From Methanomicrobiales archaeon (GTDB lineage Archaea > Halobacteriota > Methanomicrobia > Methanomicrobiales > Methanoculleaceae): a stretch of 5,213 nt of DNA. Below the pieces are notes generated by a model. That model saw only the letters and a list, made by a program, of their open reading frames with translations, did no database searches and was not told the origin of the DNA. Numbering within the stretch: position 1 is the first letter of the stretch; each line of letters begins with the position of its first letter. Positions 1 through 5,213 of this stretch are shown here, piece by piece. The DNA lies in contig JAAZGM010000184.1 of assembly GCA_012511245.1 (NCBI GenBank), forward strand, positions 1-5,213. The letters run 5' to 3'. A program made the translations under genes and the position numbers.

Positions 1-529
1 CATCCCCGGTGATGTAGCCCATCGAGCGGTAGGCGTCGATCATGATGGACATGTGCTCATGCCCGTATTTCGAGCATCCCTTGTGCACCCATTCAAAGAG
101 CCGGTGGACCTTCTGGAGTTTGAGTTTCCCGGTGGGTTTTGCCTGAGGGGGAACCGCGGTGTGAGCCTCACCGAGGGCAGGTGGGAAGGGGTCGCCGTCG
201 GCAAGCCCCTCAAACCCGACGGCTGCCGGGGCGCCGAGTATGCCGTCCAACCCGGGCATGGCATTCAGCTTCGGTGTCTCATCGTCCGGCTGCTCGTCGT
301 CTGCAGCGCAATAGGACGGCAGGATCCGGTTTTCGGTGTAGGGTGCACCGACGCAGGTGAACGGATTGTCCAGCTCGTTCATCCGCTCCCGGAGGTCGAT
401 GAGCAGCCTTTTGATCGAGGTCTTGACAAAGTCCAGCTCTTTTTCAAGCGTATCGAGACGCGCCTCCGGGTCATCCGTTGATGCCCCGGAGAGTATTTTA
501 TCGATTTGAGCCTGATCTACCCCCACCAT
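1..529 (-). CDS. Archaellum accessory protein, FlaC/FlaD-E (ArlC/D/E)-like, C-terminus cut by window edge
   Basis: This is an open frame of 176 codons from ATG at 529 to the left edge with no stop, so the C-terminus is missing. Residues about 21-55 are a charged, heptad-like helix ending in ELDNPF. It resembles the FlaC segment of archaellum accessory proteins, where a short helix (IRKLLxxYE type) ends in NPF. Residues about 77-133 are rich in Asp, Pro, Gly and Ala and look like a disordered linker. Residues 135-176 (LQKVHRLFEWVHKG, then YGHEHMSIMIDAYRSMGYIT) resemble the FlaD/E domain pattern with a conserved Trp, Gly, Tyr and a final G-aromatic-I. Such proteins are cytoplasmic and, in the known families, link the archaellum motor to chemotaxis signals. 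There is no signal peptide or membrane segment. It is transcribed away from the sugar operon. The family assignment rests on remembered patterns, not a search. That the frame is coding is more certain than its name. Confidence 0.6.
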   Translation of the reverse strand, partial: MVGVDQAQIDKILSGASTDDPEARLDTLEKELDFVKTSIKRLLIDLRERMNELDNPFTCVGAPYTENRILPSYCAADDEQPDDETPKLNAMPGLDGILGAPAAVGFEGLADGDPFPPALGEAHTAVPPQAKPTGKLKLQKVHRLFEWVHKGCSKYGHEHMSIMIDAYRSMGYITGD

Positions 530-536
530 AATAGTG

Positions 537-570
537 AATTATATTAGTATAATAGTTAATAAATTTTTCC
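537..570 (-). promoter_or_regulatory. AT-rich promoter-like region for the archaellum-like gene
   Basis: Reading the minus strand, TTTATTA (563 to 557) is preceded by GGAAAAA and followed by more AT-rich sequence up to the ATG at 529. A TATA box centred near 560 would start transcription around 533-536, leaving a leader of only a few bases. That fits the absence of any Shine-Dalgarno-like sequence before this ATG. A second AT run (546 to 539) could also serve. The exact element is inference. Confidence 0.35.
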
Positions 571-826
571 GGTAGAGATATTTGATTTCCTATCGTTTTA
601 GTGAGTTCTGGTGATTGTGATAGGGGGATTGGGGTTGGTGGTGGTGGAACAATCGATCACGGTGGAGTGGTGCATTCGTATGCCGTTCCGCGATCGGGAA
701 GGGATACCCGGCGTTTGCATCTCTCGGTACACGTTCGTGCCCAGTTCTCTCCCCGGAATGTCGGCGGTTAATCGAGGTGCAGGGTTGTGTGGTGTTTCTT
801 CGCCGGGTACCGGGGGACTGGACTGC

Positions 827-989
827 CTTGCATCCCCTGGTGCTGGCGTGTACCGGCCTCATGCAGCGCGGCGACGTCGAGGTCGCAGTTGCATCCCCTA
901 CTGCTGGTGTGTACCTGATACCTCCCGATCCTCTATACCTTGCCGCCATGTATGAGTTGCAGCCCCTGCTGCTAGTGTGTACCTGGTAC
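827..989. repeat. Three diverged ~34-base interspersed repeats (CRISPR-like remnant)
   Basis: Copies lie at 827-860, 888-921 and 956-989. They share the core TTGCAKCCCCT (plus strand), then TGCT, then GTGTACC. By hand count, copies two and three match at 30 of 34 positions, copies one and two at 26 of 34, and copies one and three at 25 of 34. The intervening stretches are 27 bases (861-887) and 34 bases (922-955) and are unrelated to each other, so this is not a simple tandem duplication. Read on the minus strand, the repeats end in GGGGATGCAAC or GGGGCTGCAAC, which resembles the GGAT..CAAC or GATTGAAAC ends of many archaeal CRISPR repeats. Conservation falls from copy three to copy one, as expected if a leader lay to the right (about 990-1090) and the decaying trailer end to the left. 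There are no cas genes in the window. It could also be another interspersed intergenic repeat. Confidence 0.5.
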
Positions 990-994
990 TTCGC

Positions 995-1011
995 TGATCT
1001 CTTGGAGATCA
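995..1011. other. Perfect 7-bp stem-loop next to the repeat cluster
   Basis: TGATCTC (995-1001), loop TTG, GAGATCA (1005-1011) is a perfect inverted repeat. It sits six bases right of the best-conserved repeat copy, where a CRISPR leader or an end of the repeat region would be. It has no T-run on the plus strand, so it does not look like a standard terminator. It could equally be a protein-binding palindrome. Function unknown. Confidence 0.4.
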
Positions 1012-1388
1012 AGAAAATCAGAAGGAAAGAGGCAATTTTACGGGATTACATCGAGGTATTCATGACGTTTCATGGAGGTGATTTTATTCTTACCTCGCGT
1101 ACAAGGCTGGAACTCTGATACGGTACTTAGCAGTGTCGATCCCTGGAATGCGTTGCAGGTGTGTTCAACCAGGGAGTATCGTGAAAAAAACTCTTTTTAC
1201 GAAAATCCACGAACGTCCGACTGTAGGTTTGTTGCCGATGGAGATTCCAATGCTGCGGTGAAGATTCACCGCGTGGGGATGGAACAGCCCTTTGAGCCTG
1301 TGGAGTCAATACCGCTACATCACATCCCTATGACGTAAGTATTGCCTATGATAACCGGGAAACACGAGAACACGGGGTTGTTCATGAT

Positions 1389-1403
1389 AAAAAACCATAT
1401 ATC
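1389..1403 (+). promoter_or_regulatory. Probable archaeal promoter (A-run plus TATA box) for the sugar operon
   Basis: An A-run at 1389-1394 (BRE-like purine block) is followed by CCATATATC at 1395-1403. The centre of ATATAT is near 1399.5, about 25 bases before the GTG at 1424. Archaeal TATA boxes are normally centred about 25-27 bases before the transcription start, so transcription would begin at or very near that GTG. This supports a leaderless or very short-leader mRNA for gmd. No other TATA-like element is as well placed before the following genes. Confidence 0.5.
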
Positions 1404-1423
1404 AGCGGCATGTAAAGTATCTA

Positions 1424-2500
1424 GTGACTATCCATAGTGGGACGGTGGGGATTATCGCGAAAAAAGCTTTGATAACCGGCATCACGGGGCAGGACGGGTC
1501 CTACCTTGCCGAGTACCTCCTCTCCATGGGCTACGAGGTGCACGGGATCATCCGGCGCGCATCGACCTTCAATACCGCCCGCCTCGACCATATCTACACT
1601 GACCCCCACGAGGAAGGCGCACGCCTCTTTCTTCACTACGGCGACCTCTCCGACGACGAACAGATCTCCCACATCATCTACAACATCCGACCCGATGAGG
1701 TCTACCATCTCGGCGCCCAGAGTCACGTGCGGGTCAGCTTCGAGACGCCCGAGTATACCGGAAACGTCACCGGCCTCGGGACGACCCGGCTCCTTGAGAC
1801 GATCCGTAAAAGCGGAAATGGGATGAAGTTCTACCAGGCCTCGAGCAGCGAGATGTTCGGCGCAACGCCGCCGCCGCAGAACGAGGTATCCGCATTCCAG
1901 CCGCGCAGCCCCTATGCCTGCGCAAAGGTCTACGCCTACTTCATGGCAAAGAACTACCGCGACGGTTACGGAATGTTCGCCGCAAACGGTATCCTCTTTA
2001 ACCACGAATCTCCCCGCCGAGGGGAGACCTTTGTGACCCGGAAGATCACCCGGGGCATCAGCCGGATCCTTGCGGGAAAAGAGAAGTGCCTCTACCTCGG
2101 AAACCTTGATGCACGGCGGGACTGGGGGTTTGCCCCTGAGTATGCTGTATGTATGTGGCGGATCCTCCAGCAGGAGGCGCCCGACGACTATGTCATCGGG
2201 ACGGGGGAGAGCCACTCTGTGCGGGAGTTCCTTGAGGCGGCCTGCGAGTACGCCGGGCTTGATTGCGAGGAGCACGTGCGGATCGATCCGCGGTATTTCC
2301 GACCGACCGAGGTCGAAAGCCTGATCGCTGATACAGAGAAGGCACGTGCACATCTAGACTGGAAGCCGAAGGTGACGTTCCCCGACCTTGTCCGGATCAT
2401 GGTCGACGCTGATATGCGGGCGGCAGGGCTCGATCCTATCGGGGAAGGGGACGAGGTGCTCCGAAAGAAGTTCCCCGACCGGTGGTGGGAGGGGGACTAG
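1424..2500 (+). CDS. gmd: GDP-mannose 4,6-dehydratase
   Basis: The enzyme converts GDP-D-mannose to GDP-4-keto-6-deoxy-D-mannose, the first step to GDP-L-fucose or GDP-rhamnose; it is a cytosolic extended short-chain dehydrogenase using bound NADP(H). The 358 residues match the family's usual length. The nucleotide-binding TGITGQDG has its glycines at 19, 22 and 25. ASSSEMFG (139-146) holds Ser141 and Glu143, in the places of E. coli Thr132 and Glu134, and YACAK gives Tyr164 and Lys168. NHESPRRG (193-200), GNLDARRDWG (226-235) and RPTEVE (293-298) are characteristic of the family. The start is uncertain: GTG 1424 is placed as for a leaderless message, but homologues begin close to KKALITG (13-19), so GTG 1445 is also possible; neither has a clear Shine-Dalgarno sequence. 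It is the first gene of the sugar cluster, followed 112 bases later by the enzyme for the next step. Confidence 0.95.
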   Translation: MTIHSGTVGIIAKKALITGITGQDGSYLAEYLLSMGYEVHGIIRRASTFNTARLDHIYTDPHEEGARLFLHYGDLSDDEQISHIIYNIRPDEVYHLGAQSHVRVSFETPEYTGNVTGLGTTRLLETIRKSGNGMKFYQASSSEMFGATPPPQNEVSAFQPRSPYACAKVYAYFMAKNYRDGYGMFAANGILFNHESPRRGETFVTRKITRGISRILAGKEKCLYLGNLDARRDWGFAPEYAVCMWRILQQEAPDDYVIGTGESHSVREFLEAACEYAGLDCEEHVRIDPRYFRPTEVESLIADTEKARAHLDWKPKVTFPDLVRIMVDADMRAAGLDPIGEGDEVLRKKFPDRWWEGD

Positions 2501-2587
2501 AGTTCTTGTCGTCGGTCGCAGGGATCCCGGGGCTCCGGCTGGGCTCCGGGGCGGGCATTGATCGTGGACCCTATCAGGGGAGAGACT

Positions 2588-2616
2588 GGAGCGGTATGTT
2601 CCGGGAGGTCGTATGA
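2588..2616 (+). other. Possible 6-codon leader ORF overlapping the fcl start
   Basis: GGAG (2588-2591) lies four bases before ATG at 2596-2598, which opens a frame encoding MFREVV and ending with TGA at 2614-2616. That stop overlaps the fcl start codon as ATGA, the same arrangement used by fcl and ugd. It could couple translation across the gap after gmd, or it could be chance. A frame this short has no coding evidence of its own. Confidence 0.2.
2603..2609 (+). promoter_or_regulatory. Strong ribosome binding site for fcl
   Basis: GGGAGGT closely matches the archaeal Shine-Dalgarno consensus (GGAGGTGA) and ends three bases before the ATG at 2613, a short spacing. It fixes the fcl start, since no upstream in-frame start precedes the Rossmann motif. 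It is the clearest ribosome binding site before any of the four sugar genes. Confidence 0.65.
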
Positions 2617-3545
2617 CGTTCTGGGATCGAAAGAGGGTTCTCGTCACCGGCGGGGCCGGGTTCCTCGGATCAGTCCTTGTGGAGAGGCTTGAGGGGATTT
2701 CAGCGGAGGAGATCCGGGTACCGCGAAGCCGCGATCTCGACCTGCGGCGGTGGGACGACTGCGTCGAAGCGGTCGAGGATGTTGATATCGTCATCCATCT
2801 TGCTGCACGGGTCGGCGGGATCGGCTACAACATGGCAAACCCGGGCTCCCTCTTCTACGACAACGCTGTCATGGGGATTCAGTTGATGGAGGCCGCCCGG
2901 CAGGCATCTGTGGAGAAGTTCGTCGCCGTCGGGACGATCTGCGCCTACCCGAAGTTCACACCGGTCCCGTTCCGGGAAGAAGACCTCTGGAACGGGTATC
3001 CTGAGGAGACCAACGCCCCTTACGGCCTTGCAAAGAAGATGCTCCTCGTCCAGGCCCAGGCCTACCGGCAGCAGTACGGGTTTAACGCGGTTTATCTGCT
3101 GCCGGTGAACCTCTACGGACCCGGCGACAACTTCGATCCGGCGAGTTCGCACGTCATCCCTGCTCTGATCAAGAAGTTCGTCGAGGCGGTGGAGAGCGAT
3201 GCGGAGAGCGTCGAGGTCTGGGGGACCGGGGCGGCGTCGCGGGAGTTCCTCTACGTCGATGACGCCGCAGAGGGGATCGCGCTCGCCGCCGAACGGTATG
3301 ATAAGCCCGACCCCGTGAACCTCGGGGCAGGCTTCGAGATCACCATTCGCGACCTTGCGACCCTCATCGGCGGTATCGTCGGGTTTACGGGCGAGATCGT
3401 CTGGGATACTGAGAAGCCCGACGGTCAGCCCCGGCGGTGCCTGGACGTCTCGCGTGCGGAGCGGGAGTTCGGGTTCCGGGCGAAGACGGGCTTTGAGGAT
3501 GGGTTGAGGGCGACGATTGAGTGGTACAGGAACGGGCGGGTATGA
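2613..3545 (+). CDS. fcl: GDP-L-fucose synthase (GDP-4-keto-6-deoxymannose 3,5-epimerase/4-reductase)
   Basis: This enzyme takes the product of the preceding gene, epimerises it at C3 and C5 and reduces C4 with NADPH to give GDP-L-fucose. It is a cytosolic extended SDR protein; its 310 residues are close to the roughly 320 of E. coli WcaG. TGGAGFLG (12-19) is the NADP-binding loop. The catalytic set is complete: Thr108 and Cys110 (in GTICAYP), Tyr137 and Lys141 (YGLAK), and His180 (SSHVIPAL), corresponding to E. coli Ser107, Cys109, Tyr136, Lys140 and His179. NLYGPGDNFDP (166-176) and VWGTG followed by REFLYVDD (202-217) are family signatures. The AKKMLLVQAQAYRQQYG stretch is typical of the fucose-synthase branch. 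Its TGA overlaps the next ATG by four bases, so it is probably coupled to ugd. A sister enzyme making another 6-deoxy sugar cannot be fully excluded. Confidence 0.92.
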   Translation: MTFWDRKRVLVTGGAGFLGSVLVERLEGISAEEIRVPRSRDLDLRRWDDCVEAVEDVDIVIHLAARVGGIGYNMANPGSLFYDNAVMGIQLMEAARQASVEKFVAVGTICAYPKFTPVPFREEDLWNGYPEETNAPYGLAKKMLLVQAQAYRQQYGFNAVYLLPVNLYGPGDNFDPASSHVIPALIKKFVEAVESDAESVEVWGTGAASREFLYVDDAAEGIALAAERYDKPDPVNLGAGFEITIRDLATLIGGIVGFTGEIVWDTEKPDGQPRRCLDVSRAEREFGFRAKTGFEDGLRATIEWYRNGRV

Positions 3546-4807
3546 AGATCTCCATCATCGGATGCGGCTATGTCGGTGCGGTTACGGGGGCGTGCTTTGC
3601 TGCTCTCGGACACGAGATCGTATTCGTCGATCTCGATCCGGATAAGATTGCCGCGATTACTGCTGGAAAGTCACCCATCTACGAGCCCGGACTCGACGAG
3701 CTGCTGCAGGGGAATGCCTCAACGATCACGGCAACGGACGACCTTGCAGATGCCGTATGCCGCACTGAGGCTACGTTCATCTGTGTCGGGACGCCCTCAC
3801 AGCAGGATGGATCGATCGATCTTGCCCACGTCCGATCCGTTGCCGCCGGGATAGGCCGGGCTCTGAGACAGAAACAGGATCACCATACCGTCATCGTGAA
3901 GAGCACCGTTCTCCCCGGGACGACGGAGGGCGTTGTCCTCCCTATCCTCGAGGCCGAGTCCGGGAAACGGGCTTTCGTCGACTTTGGACTGGCTTCCAAC
4001 CCGGAGTTCCTCCGGGAAGGTTCGGCCCTCAGCGACTTTTTCACACCCGACAGGATCATCATCGGGGTTTCGGACGATCGCTCCCGTCGCCGTCTCGAAG
4101 AGCTCTATGCGCCCATCGACTGCCCGAAGATGATCACCGCCATCCCTGTCGCCGAGATGATCAAGTACGTCAGCAACGCATTCCTTGCGACGAAGATCAG
4201 TTTTGCAAACGAGATTGGCAATATCTGCAAACGAATGGAGATCGATACCGCCGAGGTCTTCAGGGGCGTGGGGATGGATCATCGGATCAATCCGGCGTTC
4301 TTCCAGGCCGGCATCGGGTTCGGGGGATCCTGTTTCCCGAAGGATGTGCGGGCGCTGATTGCCAGAGCAGAAGAGGTCGGGGTCGAGCCGAAGATCCTGA
4401 AAGACGTCATCGAGGTGAACGAAGAGCAACCGTTGAAACTCCTTGAACTGCTCACGGCGCATCTCCCCGACCTCGACCGGAAGACGATCGGGCTCCTCGG
4501 GCTGGCTTTCAAGCCGAACACCGACGACGTGCGGGAGAGCCGGGCGATCCCGATCGTCGAGACCCTGCTACGGAGGGGGGCCACCGTTCTTGCCTACGAC
4601 CCCATGGCGATGGTGAACTTCAGGAAACTCTATCCGCAGATCGATTACGTCCCTACCGCTGCGGATGCTCTTGCTGCGGATGCCGTGCTCATCACGACGG
4701 AGTGGAAAGAGTTCGAGAGCCTGAACTATTCGGGGAAGGTCGTCATCGACGGAAGAAGGATCGAGCGAGCGCGCGAGGGTTCTACGTACAATGGGGTGTG
4801 CTGGTGA
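3542..4807 (+). CDS. ugd: UDP-glucose 6-dehydrogenase
   Basis: The enzyme oxidises UDP-glucose twice, with two NAD+, to UDP-glucuronate in the cytosol. It has 421 residues in the usual three-part layout: an N-terminal NAD domain with GCGYVG (7-12) and the ribose-binding Asp30; a central dimer and catalytic domain with NPEFLREG (153-160), Lys208 and Asn212 (EMIKYVSNA), and the nucleophile Cys264 in GFGGSCFPKD; and a C-terminal UDP-binding domain with FKPNTDDVRES (323-333). All key residues are present. I chose the ATG at 3542 because the protein then begins MKISIIGCGYVG, as in the family, and forms an ATGA overlap with the fcl stop. The GTG at 3521 would add seven unsupported residues. A UDP-N-acetylmannosamine or GDP-mannose dehydrogenase is the main alternative. 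The neighbouring galU, which makes UDP-glucose, favours UDP-glucose as substrate. Its stop codon shares one base with the galU start. Confidence 0.93.
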   Translation: MKISIIGCGYVGAVTGACFAALGHEIVFVDLDPDKIAAITAGKSPIYEPGLDELLQGNASTITATDDLADAVCRTEATFICVGTPSQQDGSIDLAHVRSVAAGIGRALRQKQDHHTVIVKSTVLPGTTEGVVLPILEAESGKRAFVDFGLASNPEFLREGSALSDFFTPDRIIIGVSDDRSRRRLEELYAPIDCPKMITAIPVAEMIKYVSNAFLATKISFANEIGNICKRMEIDTAEVFRGVGMDHRINPAFFQAGIGFGGSCFPKDVRALIARAEEVGVEPKILKDVIEVNEEQPLKLLELLTAHLPDLDRKTIGLLGLAFKPNTDDVRESRAIPIVETLLRRGATVLAYDPMAMVNFRKLYPQIDYVPTAADALAADAVLITTEWKEFESLNYSGKVVIDGRRIERAREGSTYNGVCW

Positions 4808-5213
4808 TGGAGGTCACAAAAGCGGTTATCCCCGCGGCTGGACTCGGCACGAGGTTCCTCCCCGTCACGAAATCCATGCCGAAGGAGATGCTCCCCATCA
4901 TCGATGTGCCTGTTATCCATTACGTCGTCAAGGAAGCCCTGGACTCGGGGATCGATGATATCATCATCATCACCGGCAGGAGCAAGCGGGCCATCGAGGA
5001 TTATTTCGATGATTCTCCTGAACTCGAGATGCACCTTGCACAAAGCTCAAGGGAACATCTTCTTGCGATGGTGCAGGAGATATCGTCGCTCGTCGATATC
5101 CACTACATCCGGCAGAAAGAGCCGCTGGGGCTCGGTGACGCCGTTCTCCGGGCTGAGAAGCACATCTGCGACGAGCCGTTCGCCGTGCTGCTCGGAGACG
5201 ATATCATCAGGAA
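4807..5213 (+). CDS. galU: UTP-glucose-1-phosphate uridylyltransferase, C-terminus cut by window edge
   Basis: GalU joins UTP and glucose-1-phosphate to give UDP-glucose and pyrophosphate, supplying the substrate of the preceding gene's product. The 135 codons in the window are the N-terminal half of the nucleotidyltransferase fold, with full-length enzymes near 290 residues. AAGLGTRFLP (10-19) is the nucleotide-binding loop, followed by PKEMLPI with Lys26. TGRSKRAIEDYFD (56-68) and the following ELE are typical of GalU rather than RmlA. QKEPLGLGDAV (103-113) and LLGDD (128-132) complete the uridine- and metal-binding region. The ATG at 4807 uses the last base of the ugd stop; GGGGTG at 4793-4798 may act as a weak ribosome binding site. 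The GTG at 4804, one codon upstream in frame, is also possible. The overlap implies translational coupling with ugd. Confidence 0.93.
   Translation, partial: MEVTKAVIPAAGLGTRFLPVTKSMPKEMLPIIDVPVIHYVVKEALDSGIDDIIIITGRSKRAIEDYFDDSPELEMHLAQSSREHLLAMVQEISSLVDIHYIRQKEPLGLGDAVLRAEKHICDEPFAVLLGDDIIR

Larger units (their letters stand above)
530..1423. other. 894-base intergenic region without a convincing gene
   Basis: No frame here gives a recognisable protein. The longest open frames (minus 590-1012, plus 611-955, plus 777-1118) overlap the repeat cluster, have unusual composition rich in Arg, Cys, Ser and His, and resemble nothing I know. The region holds: AT-rich promoter-like sequence at both ends; a G-run block at 623-647; a CRISPR-like repeat cluster at 827-989 with a weak possible outlier at 714-747; a perfect hairpin at 995-1011; a lower-G+C stretch at about 1010-1095 that includes an isolated strong Shine-Dalgarno-like sequence at 1074-1082; and a possible 26-codon frame at 1181-1261. 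The stretch 1262-1380 shows nothing I can name. Base composition is less G+C-rich than in the flanking genes. Confidence 0.7.

Noticed and set aside
53..481. 142-codon open frame on the plus strand
   Set aside because: Antisense to the archaellum-like frame, which runs without a stop to the window edge and shows structured domains. The plus-strand product resembles nothing known.
776..811. Another repeat copy between 747 and 827
   Set aside because: Only TGCA and scattered GTG/GGT matches align, and gaps are needed. No better than expected by chance.
590..1012. 140-codon open frame on the minus strand across the repeats
   Set aside because: The translation simply shows the repeats as recurring short peptides (VHTSSRGC, VHASTRGC) in changing frames, as expected for a translated repeat cluster rather than a protein.
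1141..1174. Inverted repeat CCCTGG / CCAGGG as a terminator
   Set aside because: Only six base pairs with a 22-base loop and no adjoining T-run, and no gene ends nearby.
1421..2353. 310-codon open frame on the minus strand
   Set aside because: It lies antisense to gmd, whose product has a complete set of family motifs. Long antisense frames are common in G+C-rich genes.
3521..3541. GTG upstream start for ugd, adding seven residues
   Set aside because: The family begins immediately before the glycine-rich loop, and the ATG at 3542 does so while forming the typical ATGA overlap with fcl.
3797..4462. 221-codon open frame on the minus strand
   Set aside because: Antisense shadow of ugd, which has all its catalytic motifs on the plus strand.

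Overview
The window looks like a piece of a motile, G+C-rich methanogenic archaeon, probably of the Methanomicrobiales (Methanoculleus-like). This is inferred from the AT-rich TATA-type promoter elements, a likely leaderless GTG start, a partial protein resembling archaellum accessory proteins of the FlaC/FlaD-E (ArlC/D/E) type, and the general codon style. No rRNA or other marker gene is present to prove the assignment.

Layout. (1) Positions 1-529, minus strand: the N-terminal 176 codons of a protein with a FlaC-like coiled segment ending in NPF, a disordered Pro/Gly/Asp-rich linker, and the start of a FlaD/E-like helical domain; it runs off the left edge. (2) Positions 530-1423: an 894-base non-coding region with divergent AT-rich promoter-like sequence at both ends. 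In its middle are at least three diverged copies of a roughly 34-base repeat separated by unrelated sequence, which looks like a decayed, cas-less CRISPR remnant, with a perfect 7-bp hairpin just beyond the best-conserved copy. (3) Positions 1424-5213, plus strand: four genes for nucleotide-sugar synthesis, gmd (GDP-mannose 4,6-dehydratase), fcl (GDP-L-fucose synthase), ugd (UDP-glucose 6-dehydrogenase) and the first 135 codons of galU (UTP-glucose-1-phosphate uridylyltransferase), which runs off the right edge.

How the genes work together. Gmd and Fcl form a two-step route from GDP-mannose to GDP-L-fucose. GalU makes UDP-glucose, and Ugd oxidises it to UDP-glucuronate. fcl, ugd and galU are tightly packed (4-base and 1-base overlaps), so they are probably co-transcribed and translationally coupled. 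gmd is separated from fcl by 112 bases but carries the promoter-like sequence. The activated sugars would feed cell-surface glycans: S-layer or archaellin N-glycans, or an exopolysaccharide. No glycosyltransferase or exporter lies inside the window, so the final product cannot be named.

I see no convincing new enzymatic system here. The most unusual non-coding structure is the CRISPR-like repeat remnant between the archaellum-like gene and the sugar operon.
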